From: Ponticaulis sp. | GTDB lineage: Bacteria > Pseudomonadota > Alphaproteobacteria > Caulobacterales > Hyphomonadaceae | DNA: 52,114 nt | Direction: 5' to 3' | NCBI GenBank assembly: GCA_002701295.1 | Contig: NZUJ01000088.1 | Span: 1-52,114 of the forward strand | Shown here: positions 11,879-20,131 of the stretch, one piece after another | Layout of the letters: each line of letters opens with the position of its first letter | Numbering within the stretch: the first letter of the stretch is position 1 | Notes under the pieces: generated by a model | What the model was told of the DNA's origin: nothing | Seen by the model: the letters and a program-made list of their open reading frames with translations, nothing else | Database searches by the model: none | Translations under genes and position numbers: made by a program

Positions 11879-12958
11879 ATGAAAAAGTCCGACGCACTCG
11901 GACCTTCTGTCTGGGTTGCATCGGATGGACGGGCCGGACACGCCGCACAGGCGCTTGCCATCGCGCGAGCACTTGGCGAAATGTCGAGGTGGGTTCGGAT
12001 CGCGCATATCAAGGGCAAGGGCCATCGCGCCAAGCCCATGGAGCTGACGCCGCAGGGGCTTCAACCCCTGCTCCCCTCCCGGCTCTGGTGGTCGCCTCTG
12101 TCTGCATTGCCACTGGAGCAACGCGAACAGTTCAAAGAGCCCTGGCCCACGCTGTGGATCGGTGCCGGGCGACGCGTTGCACCATATTCCAAACATGTCC
12201 GTTCTGCATCAAAGGGTGAGAGCTTTACCGTTCACCTGATGAACCCTCAGATTCCCCTGGGTGATTTTGATCTCGTGGTGGTGCCTGAGCATGATCAGGT
12301 CACTGGCGACAACGTCATTGAGACAGTCGGTGCACCTGTCTATTTCGCGCCGGAAATCGTCGAAGACACCCAAATGGCGTTTGCCGACCTCGCAGAGGAA
12401 CCAGGTCTGCGCGTGGCTGTCATTCTGGGTGGCGACTCCAAAGCCCACAAGATGACCGAAGCAGCCTGCGCAAGCCTTGAGGCCAAGCTGGAAGACGCCG
12501 CCAGAGAGGGCGCTCGCCTGCGCATCGTCTGCTCAAGGCGTACGCCGACCCATGCGCGTGTTCGCTTCCGTGCCCTTGCTGAGCGTGTCGGCGCCCTCTT
12601 TTGGGAAAGTCCGGCTGATGGCACCAACCCCTATCTCGCCTTTCTTCTGTTTTCGGATGTGGCTGTTGTCACCGAGGACTCGTCGAACATGCTTTCAGAG
12701 GCAGCCTATTTCGGGCTCCCCATCCATATTGCCCGGTTGGAAGGCCACAGTGACAAGTTCGCGCGTCTTCACTCAACGCTGGTCGATCGCGGCATTGCCC
12801 GCTGGTTCGATGGCAAGCTGGAACGCTGGACCTACTCTCCTTTGCGAGAAATTGAACGCGTTGCGGATGTGATCGTGACCAGGCTGCTCGAACGTCATGC
12901 TCAGCCTGATTTCAAACCGTCCGACGGCGCGCGCATGGGTGATAGTGACCGGCGATAG
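11879..12958 (+). CDS. ELM1-family (DUF1022) nucleotide-sugar-binding-like protein
   Basis: 359 residues. Contains SVWVASDGRAGHAAQALAIA at the N-terminus, PQIPLGDFDLVVVPEHDQV, VAVILGGDSK and VVTEDSSNMLSEAAYFGLP, the hallmark pattern of the Mito_fiss_Elm1/DUF1022 family, which has a GT-B-like glycosyltransferase fold. The eukaryotic relative acts in plant mitochondrial fission; the bacterial role is not established. The ATG lies two bases beyond the greA stop, so translation is probably coupled and the pair form one operon. No membrane segments are apparent. Confidence 0.85.
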   Translation: MKKSDALGPSVWVASDGRAGHAAQALAIARALGEMSRWVRIAHIKGKGHRAKPMELTPQGLQPLLPSRLWWSPLSALPLEQREQFKEPWPTLWIGAGRRVAPYSKHVRSASKGESFTVHLMNPQIPLGDFDLVVVPEHDQVTGDNVIETVGAPVYFAPEIVEDTQMAFADLAEEPGLRVAVILGGDSKAHKMTEAACASLEAKLEDAAREGARLRIVCSRRTPTHARVRFRALAERVGALFWESPADGTNPYLAFLLFSDVAVVTEDSSNMLSEAAYFGLPIHIARLEGHSDKFARLHSTLVDRGIARWFDGKLERWTYSPLREIERVADVIVTRLLERHAQPDFKPSDGARMGDSDRR

Positions 12959-13007
12959 ACAAACGCGTCCGGCTTGCTAGACGAATACTAAGACTGCGCA
13001 AGAAGAA

Positions 13008-13026
13008 TACAGTATAACATACTGTA
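13008..13026. promoter_or_regulatory. Perfect 8-bp inverted repeat upstream of the CDF exporter (candidate metal-responsive operator)
   Basis: TACAGTAT-AAC-ATACTGTA is a perfect inverted repeat with a 3-base centre, 52 bases before the exporter ATG in an AT-rich leader. Size and symmetry suit a dimeric repressor or a MerR-type activator. It shares TATAACAT with Zur-like sites, but the match is not good enough to name a regulator. The symmetry is seen; function is inferred from its place before a zinc-type exporter. Confidence 0.45.
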
Positions 13027-13078
13027 GATTTTGATATTTTTCTTTGGCTCCAAGCTGATTCCGGTCTAGATTGCCCCC

Positions 13079-14071
13079 ATGAGCCATTCGCATTCTCACG
13101 ACCATCATGATCATCATTTGCATGAGCATCATGATCACGACCATGCCCATCATGGCGGCCATGGCGACCAGAACAAGGTCGGGATTGCCGCAATCATCAC
13201 ATTCACATTCATGTTCGCGGAAGTCGCTGGCGGACTGATCTCAGGCTCACTCGCGCTCCTCGCCGATGCAGCGCACATGCTGACCGATGCAGGAAGCCTA
13301 GCCCTGGCCTGGCTTGGCTATTCGCTCGCACGTCGACCTGCTGACGACGCCAGAACATTCGGGTTTTCAAGGTTCAAGGTTCTGGCCGCCTTTGTGAATG
13401 GCCTTCTTCTACTCGGGCTTGGTATCTGGATCATCGTTGAGGCGATCCATCGCGTCATCAGCCCAGAGCCTGTTTTGTCCGGCATCATGTTCTGGGTGGC
13501 GGTGATTGGTTTATTGATCAATCTGGCACTTCTGAAACTGCTGCATGGTGGCCATAGCCATCACGACCTGAACATGAAGGGCGCGATCCTCCATGTCGCT
13601 GGCGATCTTCTTGGCTCGGTCGCAGCCATCGCCGCAGCAATTATCATCTGGCTGACAGGCTGGACGCTGATCGACCCGATTCTGTCAGTCTTCGTTGCCT
13701 GTCTCCTGTTGATCGGCTCAGTCCCAATCATTCGCCGCAGCGCCCATATCCTGCTGCAGGGCACACCATCTGGCATCAACCTTCAGGACATTGCGGAAAG
13801 CCTTGTGCACAATCTCGAAAGTGTTCAGGCCGTCCACCATATGCACGCCTGGACCCTGTCTGGTGACGATCGCATGATCACTCTCCACGTTGTGCCAAAA
13901 GATCGTCAGCACGCGATCGATGTGATCCCTGAAGTTCGGCAAATGCTGAGCGATACATTCGGCATCGACCATGCGACAATTGAGGTCGATGTCGATCCGA
14001 TTGGATGCGATATGGATCAGGGCACGTCACAGATCGCAATGGCTGTTGAATCCAGCAAACCAGCGAAATAG
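13079..14071 (+). CDS. Cation diffusion facilitator, CzcD/ZitB-like zinc exporter
   Basis: 330 residues. The N-terminus is a histidine-rich metal-binding tail (residues 2-30, about half His). Six hydrophobic segments follow; transmembrane helix 2 carries LLADAAHMLTDAGSLAL, the HxxxD metal site of zinc/cadmium CDF antiporters, and helix 5 has HVAGDLLGSVAAI with the second HxxxD. A second histidine cluster (LLHGGHSHHDLNMKG) sits in the loop before helix 5. The C-terminal cytosolic domain (about 225-315) is the usual metal-sensing ferredoxin-like dimerisation fold. It should export Zn(II), and perhaps Cd or Co, from the cytoplasm in exchange for protons. The upstream palindrome at 13008 suggests metal-dependent control. 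Confidence 0.92.
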   Translation: MSHSHSHDHHDHHLHEHHDHDHAHHGGHGDQNKVGIAAIITFTFMFAEVAGGLISGSLALLADAAHMLTDAGSLALAWLGYSLARRPADDARTFGFSRFKVLAAFVNGLLLLGLGIWIIVEAIHRVISPEPVLSGIMFWVAVIGLLINLALLKLLHGGHSHHDLNMKGAILHVAGDLLGSVAAIAAAIIIWLTGWTLIDPILSVFVACLLLIGSVPIIRRSAHILLQGTPSGINLQDIAESLVHNLESVQAVHHMHAWTLSGDDRMITLHVVPKDRQHAIDVIPEVRQMLSDTFGIDHATIEVDVDPIGCDMDQGTSQIAMAVESSKPAK

Positions 14072-14094
14072 AAAAGATTGAAACGGAGTTGAGG

Positions 14095-14111
14095 TATTGA
14101 GGGGTTCAATA
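14095..14111. promoter_or_regulatory. Inverted repeat in the trxB leader
   Basis: TATTGA-GGGGT-TCAATA is a perfect 6-base inverted repeat with a 5-base centre, 52 bases before the trxB ATG. It could be an operator for a redox regulator or an RNA hairpin; I cannot decide from sequence. A further weak GGGG/CCCC pairing spans 14101-14128. Confidence 0.3.
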
Positions 14112-14163
14112 TCCGTGAGGAATCCCCATAACAGTCTCCGACCAGATTTTAAGGAACGCTGAC

Positions 14164-15129
14164 ATGAGCGACGTCCAACACGAACAGATTGTTATTATTG
14201 GCTCAGGACCAGCAGGTTATACTGCAGGCGTCTATGCGGCACGCGCTATGCGGAAACCGCTTATCCTCGCCGGATACCAGCCAGGTGGTCAGCTGACCAT
14301 CACAACCGAAGTCGAAAACTGGCCAGGCGACACGGAAGTTCAGGGCCCGGATCTGATGGTCCGCATGCGCGAGCACGCCGAAGCCATGGGCGCACGCGTC
14401 GAAGAAGACCATGTCAGCAAAGTCGACTTCCAGACCCGTCCTTTCAAAATCGAAACCGAGTCTGGAAAGCATTACACAGCCGACTCAGTCATCATCTCCA
14501 CAGGCGCGCAAGCCAAATGGCTGGGCTTGCCGACAGAAGAGAAGTTCAAGGGTTTTGGCGTCTCAGCTTGTGCGACATGTGACGGGTTCTTCTATCGCGA
14601 AAAAGACGTCATCGTCATCGGTGGCGGCAATACAGCCGTTGAAGAAGCGCTTTACCTTACAAACTTTGCATCCAAGGTCACGCTGGTCCACCGCCGCGAC
14701 AGCCTGCGCGCTGAAAAGATTCTGCAGGATCGCTTCATGAAGCATCCGAAAACCGAGGTGATCTGGAACAGTGTTCTGGACGAAGTCGTCGGAACGGATA
14801 CCCCGCTCGGCGTGACGGGCGCGAAGCTGAAGAATATCGAGACTGGTGAAGTCACTTCACTCGATACACACGGCGTCTTCATTGCGATCGGCCACGCGCC
14901 ATCGACTGAACTGTTCACCGGCCAGATCGAGATGAAAGACAGCGGCTATATCAAGACAAAAGCTGGCACGCCGCAAACCAACATCCCTGGCGTCTTCGCT
15001 GCAGGCGATGTCACAGACGAAACCTATCGTCAGGCTGTGACCGCGGCGGGCATGGGGTGTCAGGCTGCGCTGGATGCCGAGCGTTATCTGGCCGAGCTGG
15101 AAGACAGCCTCGAAACAGCAGCAGAATAA
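14164..15129 (+). CDS. trxB: Thioredoxin-disulfide reductase
   Basis: 321 residues, the normal length. FAD-binding GSGPAGYTAGVYAARA at the N-terminus, the redox-active pair CATCDG (Cys136 and Cys139), the NADPH-binding VIGGGNTAVEEALYL followed by VHRRDSLRAE, and the late FAD motif GVFAAGDVTDETYRQAVTA. It reduces thioredoxin with NADPH in the cytoplasm. AAGGAAC lies upstream of the ATG. It is transcribed alone: 92 bases of leader and a GC-rich hairpin after the stop. Confidence 0.98.
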   Translation: MSDVQHEQIVIIGSGPAGYTAGVYAARAMRKPLILAGYQPGGQLTITTEVENWPGDTEVQGPDLMVRMREHAEAMGARVEEDHVSKVDFQTRPFKIETESGKHYTADSVIISTGAQAKWLGLPTEEKFKGFGVSACATCDGFFYREKDVIVIGGGNTAVEEALYLTNFASKVTLVHRRDSLRAEKILQDRFMKHPKTEVIWNSVLDEVVGTDTPLGVTGAKLKNIETGEVTSLDTHGVFIAIGHAPSTELFTGQIEMKDSGYIKTKAGTPQTNIPGVFAAGDVTDETYRQAVTAAGMGCQAALDAERYLAELEDSLETAAE

Positions 15130-15151
15130 ACTCAAATACACAAAATTAAAG

Positions 15152-15181
15152 GCAGGTTCCGCCCGAAAGAGCGGGGCCTGC
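15152..15181 (+). terminator. GC-rich hairpin after trxB
   Basis: GCAGGTTCCGC pairs with GCGGGGCCTGC over an 8-base loop (11 pairs including two G-U). There is no T-run behind it, so it may be an RNA-stabilising hairpin or a Rho-assisted terminator rather than a classical intrinsic one. Confidence 0.4.
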
Positions 15182-15218
15182 ACCCAATTCTTTCCCCACC
15201 CTCTGGTTTTGAAGTTGT

Positions 15219-15239
15219 CACGTGGAAACTCCACACGTG
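15219..15239. promoter_or_regulatory. Paired CACGTG sites upstream of the TonB-dependent receptor
   Basis: CACGTG occurs at 15219-15224 and again at 15234-15239, 15 bases apart, within a partial hairpin (CACGTGGA...TCCACACGTG). A run of eight T follows at 15250-15257 and the receptor start is 70 bases further on. This could be a regulator-binding site for nutrient control of the receptor, or a terminator-like attenuator in its leader. Function is inferred. Confidence 0.3.
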
Positions 15240-15309
15240 CAAAACGGAATTTTTTTTGTCATAGTCCGTAACCATAACAAACGCCCCAACGAGGGTAATA
15301 GGGAAAGAA

Positions 15310-17862
15310 ATGCAAAACATTGGAAAACAGCTCGCCCTTGGTGCGAGCCTCGTGGCCCTGAGTGCCATGATCGCCCCTCTCAGTTCTGCCCAGGATGAGG
15401 ACGCCTCAGAAGACCGTGTCTCCCGACTTGGTACGGTGACGGTTACCGCAACAAAGCGCGAGCAAACGCTTCAGGATATTCCTGTGGCCGTCAGCGTGGT
15501 AGACGCAGAAACAATCGAGAAAGCTGCTATACTGGACCTGTCCGACCTCCAGTCGGTTGTTCCCTCGCTTCGGGTGGATACGTTTCAATCCTCTGCACAG
15601 ACCGCCTTCAAGATCCGCGGATTTGGCAATGGCGACAATAATGCGGGCGTAGAACCCTCCGTCGGCGTGTTCATTGACGGCGTTTATCGGTCCCGATCTG
15701 CTGCGGCGATTGCCGACCTTCCAAATATTGAGCGCGTGGAAGTTCTGCGCGGGCCGCAATCGACGCTGTTCGGCAAGAATGCCTCTGCGGGTGTCATTTC
15801 CGTGGTCACTCAGAAGCCTCAATTTGAGACCGAAGGCAGTGTTGAAGGTTCTGTCGGTAACTATAATCTCTTCCGCGCGTCTGGTGATATCACCGGTCCG
15901 ATTACAGACACGCTCGCCTATTCGCTGTCCGCCAACTACAATAAGCGCGATGGCTATGCCACAGACCTCGCATCCGGGAATGATATGAATTCGCGCGACC
16001 GCTGGGGTGTACGCGGACAGCTGTTGTTCGCACCATCGGACGCTTTGGAAGTTCGCGTGATCGCCGATTACGATAAGATAGACGAAATTTGCTGCCTCGG
16101 CGCGAACGTCACATTTGGTCCGACAGGACCGGCTATTCAGGCGCTCGGTGGCCAGTTCGTTCCAGAAGATCCGTTCTCCTACGCAAACTATCTGACCTAT
16201 ATGCCGACGAACGAAGTCGAAAATTCCGGCATTTCAGGACAGGTCGATTACGACTTTGATTTTGCGACGCTGACCTCAATCACATCCTTCCGGAACTCAG
16301 AATACGTTCAGGATGCTGACGGCGATTTCACGAACGCTGACCTGCTTGGTCGCAACTTCACAAATACGCAGATCGACACTTTCACTCAGGAACTTCGCCT
16401 GTCCAGCAATGAAGGCGAAAAGTTCGACTGGATGATTGGCGGCTTTTATTTCGATGAAAGCGTCGATATCGACAATGAGCTGTATTACGGCACGGACTTC
16501 CGCGGTTATGCGGATATTCTGTCGGGCAACGGCTATGGTCAGGTCGAGGCTTTGCTTGGCCTACCCGTCGGCACAACCTTTGGTCAGGCTGGCCAGGGCT
16601 ATACGGAGGTCTTTGGACAGGACAACACAGCCTGGTCGATTTTCGGGACGGTCGATGCCTATGTCACCGACAGGCTCACGGCGACAGTCGGCCTGAACTA
16701 CACCCATGATGAAAAGAGTGCGTTTGGCAATGTCGTTGCGACTGACAGCTTCTCAGCTCTGGATTTCGTCTCGATCGGTAACAACGTCATTTATCAGACA
16801 GCGCTCGGACAAACCCTGGCTGGTTTTGGCATCAACCCGATGGACCCGGCACAGGTCGCAGCATTCGCGCAGGCCAATCCGGCAGCATTCGCTCAGATTC
16901 AGGCCGGATCACAGGCTTTTGCTGATGCCAATGACAGTAACCCTTCCGTCAACCCGCTTCTAGCACTTCAGCCGCTGCAATTTCTCCCGCCATTCGTGAA
17001 CTTTCCGAATGCTGTCGAAGATGGTCAGAGCGAAGACGAAGCGGTCACCTATTCATTCCGGCTGTCCTACGATCTGAATGACTATTTCAATGTGTATGGC
17101 TCGGTGGGAACAGGCTTCAAGGCAACCTCCTGGAACCTGTCGCGCGACTCACGCCCGTTTGGTTCTGACATCGGATTGCTCAACAGTGCTGGCCTTGCTG
17201 TGCCGAACCTCACAGCGGGCACGCGTTATGCCGGCCCGGAAGATTCCACCGTCTATGAAATCGGCATCAAGGCACAATTTGATAACTGGCGTTTCAACCT
17301 CACAGCCTTTGATCAGGAGATTAAAGACTTCCAGTCTGTGGCCTTCACAGGAACAGGCTTTGCGCTGACGAATGCCGGTGTTCAGTCGTCTGAAGGTGTC
17401 GAAGTCGAGGTGAACTGGAGCCCGCTCGATGGGCTGAACCTTTATTTCGCAGGTCTGTTCATGGATCCGGTGTTCGATGACTATACCGGTTCACCGTTTG
17501 GTGATCTGACCGGCCAGACGCCACAGAGTATTTCTGACGACAGCTGGAGCCTTGGCGGCACTTATGACTTTACCCTGCCAGGCGGATGGGACGCCTATGT
17601 GCGCGGAGATTATCAGTCTGAGTCTCTGGCCTATCTGTCCTATGACTATTCAGATACAGCCCAGCAAAGAGAGATCAGTGTGTTCAACGCCTCACTCGGT
17701 GTCGAATCGCCGAACGGGATCCGTGTATCGGTCTGGGGGCGGAATATCTTCAACGATGAATATCTGATCGAGAGTTTCCCCTCCGTTGCGCAGGAAGGCT
17801 CAATCACAGGCTATCCGAACCAGCCCGCCACCTATGGTGTAACGGTCGCAAAAGACTTCTAA
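15310..17862 (+). CDS. TonB-dependent outer-membrane receptor
   Basis: 850 residues. A signal peptide (ending near LSSAQ) is followed by a TonB-box-like GTVTVTATKRE, the plug domain (IPVAVSVVDAETIEKA... DGVYRSRSAAAIADLPNIERVEVLRGPQSTLFGKNASAGVISVVT, in which VEVLRGPQSTLFG is the classic motif) and a 22-strand barrel ending in an aromatic residue (VTVAKDF), as expected for BAM-dependent insertion. A long loop around residues 490-560 is rich in Ala, Gln and Pro. The architecture is that of the many Hyphomonadaceae/sphingomonad receptors with unknown substrates, which may be siderophores, B12, glycans or aromatics. No dedicated transport genes adjoin. A clear terminator follows. Confidence 0.95.
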   Translation: MQNIGKQLALGASLVALSAMIAPLSSAQDEDASEDRVSRLGTVTVTATKREQTLQDIPVAVSVVDAETIEKAAILDLSDLQSVVPSLRVDTFQSSAQTAFKIRGFGNGDNNAGVEPSVGVFIDGVYRSRSAAAIADLPNIERVEVLRGPQSTLFGKNASAGVISVVTQKPQFETEGSVEGSVGNYNLFRASGDITGPITDTLAYSLSANYNKRDGYATDLASGNDMNSRDRWGVRGQLLFAPSDALEVRVIADYDKIDEICCLGANVTFGPTGPAIQALGGQFVPEDPFSYANYLTYMPTNEVENSGISGQVDYDFDFATLTSITSFRNSEYVQDADGDFTNADLLGRNFTNTQIDTFTQELRLSSNEGEKFDWMIGGFYFDESVDIDNELYYGTDFRGYADILSGNGYGQVEALLGLPVGTTFGQAGQGYTEVFGQDNTAWSIFGTVDAYVTDRLTATVGLNYTHDEKSAFGNVVATDSFSALDFVSIGNNVIYQTALGQTLAGFGINPMDPAQVAAFAQANPAAFAQIQAGSQAFADANDSNPSVNPLLALQPLQFLPPFVNFPNAVEDGQSEDEAVTYSFRLSYDLNDYFNVYGSVGTGFKATSWNLSRDSRPFGSDIGLLNSAGLAVPNLTAGTRYAGPEDSTVYEIGIKAQFDNWRFNLTAFDQEIKDFQSVAFTGTGFALTNAGVQSSEGVEVEVNWSPLDGLNLYFAGLFMDPVFDDYTGSPFGDLTGQTPQSISDDSWSLGGTYDFTLPGGWDAYVRGDYQSESLAYLSYDYSDTAQQREISVFNASLGVESPNGIRVSVWGRNIFNDEYLIESFPSVAQEGSITGYPNQPATYGVTVAKDF

Positions 17863-17886
17863 TCCACAGAACTCAAACGAATTTAT

Positions 17887-17916
17887 GGGCGTCCTTCGGG
17901 GCGCCCTTTTCTTTTT
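17887..17916 (+). terminator. Intrinsic terminator of the TonB-dependent receptor gene
   Basis: GGGCGTCC-TTCG-GGGCGCCC forms an 8-pair stem closed by a stable UUCG tetraloop, followed directly by TTTTCTTTTTG. It lies 25 bases after the receptor stop codon. Confidence 0.92.
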
Positions 17917-17953
17917 GATTGCATAACTCAGCCAATCAGATCATCATTTCTGC

Positions 17954-18850
17954 ATGGATTGGGACAAACTGAGATCTTTTCACGCCGCAGCGGAAACAGG
18001 CAGCCTCACAGCTGCAGGCGAACGGTTGCGCATTAGTCAGTCAGCTGTCTCACGACAGATTGCCGCCCTTGAAGAAGGCGTGGGCGTTCCCTTGTTTCAG
18101 CGCCATGCGCGGGGCCTGGTGCTGACCGATGCCGGCATCAAACTACATAGCGCGACGACCGCAATGGCGCGCGCGGCCTCTGTTGCGAATAATGTCATCA
18201 AGGACGCCAAGGATTCGCCTCAAGGTGACCTCGTCGTCACCGCGCCGATTGCTTTCGGGTCAACCTGGCTGATTGAACGGCTGCATAAATTCACAGAACT
18301 CTATCCCGATATCCATCTGCATCTTTATCTGGATGACAGAGAATACGACCTCCTCAAACTTGAGGCGGAGTGCGCAATCCGTCTTTGGGCTGCTGACAAG
18401 GCTGACCTCATTCAGCGAAAGCTGATGTCCGTGAAGACCAGCCTTTATGCTTCTCCGGATTATCTCGAACAGTTTGGAACGCCCGAACGCCCCGAAGATC
18501 TCGATAACCACCGGATCATTGTTTATGGCGAGCAGATTTCTCCGATGCACGTCATCAACTGGGCCCAACGTGTCGGCAGGGATGACCGAGCGCCTCGCGA
18601 CGCCAGTCTGACCGTCAACAATGTTGTCGGCATGGTCCGCGCCGCCGAAGCAGGCCTCGGTGTAGCTGACCTGCCGGACTATATGATCCCTGAACAGTCA
18701 AAGCTCAAAAAAGTCCTGCCCGGCATTACAGGTCCGCATTTCGATCTGTATTTCATCTATCCGACTGATTTGCGTAAATCGAACCGGATTGCCGCCTTCA
18801 GGGATTTCCTGACCTCAGAGATTTCTGCATTTAAAAACTCAACCGACTAA
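17954..18850 (+). CDS. LysR family transcriptional regulator
   Basis: 298 residues. The N-terminal winged helix reads MDWDKLRSFHAAAETGSLTA then AAGERLRISQSAVSRQIAAL, typical of LysR regulators; residues about 90-290 form the periplasmic-binding-protein-like effector domain (GDLVVTAPIAFGSTWLIERL, NNVVGMVRAAEAGLGVADLPDY). It is insulated from the receptor gene by a terminator and has no divergent partner, so its target cannot be inferred from position. The structured RNA candidate begins about 20 bases after its stop codon. Confidence 0.93.
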   Translation: MDWDKLRSFHAAAETGSLTAAGERLRISQSAVSRQIAALEEGVGVPLFQRHARGLVLTDAGIKLHSATTAMARAASVANNVIKDAKDSPQGDLVVTAPIAFGSTWLIERLHKFTELYPDIHLHLYLDDREYDLLKLEAECAIRLWAADKADLIQRKLMSVKTSLYASPDYLEQFGTPERPEDLDNHRIIVYGEQISPMHVINWAQRVGRDDRAPRDASLTVNNVVGMVRAAEAGLGVADLPDYMIPEQSKLKKVLPGITGPHFDLYFIYPTDLRKSNRIAAFRDFLTSEISAFKNSTD

Positions 18851-18870
18851 GCTATGCGTTTCAGCATATC

Positions 18871-19020
18871 ACACACCCGCCAATGTGTGTTGTGTCTCGG
18901 GCGTTTGAACGTATGTTGAATGCATGCATGACGTCTCATCATGCAGCCTGATTTATCAGGCGTTTCCTCCCCGAGACACAACTTTCAACCGGGCGCCTTC
19001 TTGGCTGCCCGGTTTTTCTT
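18871..19020 (+). ncRNA. Candidate free-standing structured small RNA
   Basis: This stretch contains no credible gene but folds strongly on paper. Elements in order: hairpin ACACAC/GTGTGT (18871-18890); a long closing stem of 11-13 perfect pairs, TGTGTCTCGGG (18891-18901) with CCCGAGACACA (18970-18980); inside it two hairpins, TGCATGA/TCATGCA (18925-18945) and GCCTGA/TCAGGC (18946-18961); an unpaired C-rich stretch CGTTTCCTCC (18961-18970); then a strong terminator (18987-19020) whose T-run fixes the direction as plus. The flanking genes are convergent, so it is neither a 5' leader nor obviously a 3' tail of a longer message, though read-through from the LysR gene 20 bases upstream is possible. 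A CCTCC-type unpaired motif is known from several alphaproteobacterial sRNAs. It is not 4.5S, tmRNA, RNase P or any tRNA. No convincing promoter is seen. Confidence 0.55.
18987..19020 (+). terminator. Intrinsic terminator ending the structured RNA
   Basis: AACCGGGC (18987-18994) pairs perfectly with GCCCGGTT (19007-19014), with an inner GCC/GGC extension, and is followed by TTTCTT. In the other direction the tail is not T-rich, so it serves plus-strand transcription, not the convergent sulfotransferase genes. Confidence 0.88.
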
Positions 19021-19039
19021 TGCGCGGTGTTCGGGGATA

Positions 19040-20131
19040 TCAGGTCAGAGCTTTCAACAGCTCAAGGTCAGCGACAAGACTATCCATATTCGTAGCTTTA
19101 CGCGCATGAAACGCCGTCACCTGGTCTGCGCTCACGCCCAGACGCTTCAGTTTTCCCGGCTTATCCAGTCTCGCCTCAATAAGGCCGCGCAGGGCATCCC
19201 GCTGTTGCAGAGCCGTGTCGAACAGATCCTGCTCGTTTGAGATCAGAACCTCACCAGATTTCGGTTTATCAATCATCGAGGTGCCGATGCGTGCTTCCAA
19301 CCAGTTCACCATCTCGCGGTGGTGATCAATCATGGGTGAGACCAGTGTCTCGGAGAACACAACCGGATTTTCGTTGATCGCCTGCAACGTCTCAATGAAG
19401 CCCTTGTTTCGCTGGATCGCGCCAGCAAACCCCTCATGTGGTCCGGAACCAAATTGCCTTTGAACGAAAACCAGAGATAGCGCCTCGAGACTCAGGCTAT
19501 CATTCACACGGTTTATTTTCTGCTTACCGAGCTCGACACCGATCACGTCTGCAAAATGATGCACGGCGCTGTTCTGAGGGAAGCTTGCAGGGTCAAATTT
19601 GAAGACATCAACATTGTCTGCTCCGAACGCCTGATCGAGACGCGTGATTTCGCGTTGATAGTGCGGCCAGAGCACCCGTAGGTTCAGGCCGTCAGTCCGG
19701 CCATGCTTCACCTTTTGCTGAAACGCGCTTTGCATGAATGTGACAGGTGAGCGGGCATAAAAGATCGCGCGAGTTCCAGTGACATTCTGCTTCAGGAAAG
19801 CCGCCATATTTTCAAGAATGTCGACGTTCTTCTTTGTCGTCAGCATTTCTGAAGACAGGATCAGATGCTCTTTTGAAGACGTCCGACAGAGTTCGGCAAT
19901 CTCTTCGAGCACTTGCACTCGCTCCTTCAGAAGCGCTGCGCGTTTCTCGCCATTCACCTTGAAATACTGAAACTTTTCTGGCTCGGTCTTGAAAAGCATT
20001 GCCAGCATCGGACTATGATGCGGACTACGCCATTCGACGTAGTGATGGTTTGGCATCTCGAGCCGTGACAGCGCCTTCTGAATGGATGTCGAACCGGTTT
20101 TATAACCACCGGCATGGATAATCGCCTTCAT
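19040..20131 (-). CDS. Sulfotransferase-like P-loop protein (second of tandem pair)
   Basis: 363 residues. Residues 6-21 (HAGGYKTGSTSIQKAL) form the 5'-phosphosulfate-binding loop typical of PAPS-dependent sulfotransferases (K-T-G-S/T-T/S), and FYARSPVTFMQSAFQQK is a fitting 3'-phosphate-binding strand/helix with Arg and Ser. No membrane segment or signal is seen, so it is probably cytoplasmic. It would transfer sulfate from PAPS to an unknown acceptor such as a glycan, lipid or polyketide. Its ATG overlaps the stop of the upstream paralogue as ATGA, indicating translational coupling. The two proteins align throughout, from MKAI(I/V)HAG to an almost identical C-terminus LELLKALT. Confidence 0.75.
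   Translation of the reverse strand: MKAIIHAGGYKTGSTSIQKALSRLEMPNHHYVEWRSPHHSPMLAMLFKTEPEKFQYFKVNGEKRAALLKERVQVLEEIAELCRTSSKEHLILSSEMLTTKKNVDILENMAAFLKQNVTGTRAIFYARSPVTFMQSAFQQKVKHGRTDGLNLRVLWPHYQREITRLDQAFGADNVDVFKFDPASFPQNSAVHHFADVIGVELGKQKINRVNDSLSLEALSLVFVQRQFGSGPHEGFAGAIQRNKGFIETLQAINENPVVFSETLVSPMIDHHREMVNWLEARIGTSMIDKPKSGEVLISNEQDLFDTALQQRDALRGLIEARLDKPGKLKRLGVSADQVTAFHARKATNMDSLVADLELLKALT

Noticed and set aside
13079-13170. Tandem CAT/CAC-rich nucleotide repeat
   Set aside because: Explained as codons of the histidine-rich metal-binding N-terminus of the CDF exporter, not a separate repeat array.
18941-19240. 99-codon frame overlapping the structured RNA and the sulfotransferase 3' end
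   Set aside because: It crosses a strong terminator and runs antisense into a conserved gene; no ribosome site.
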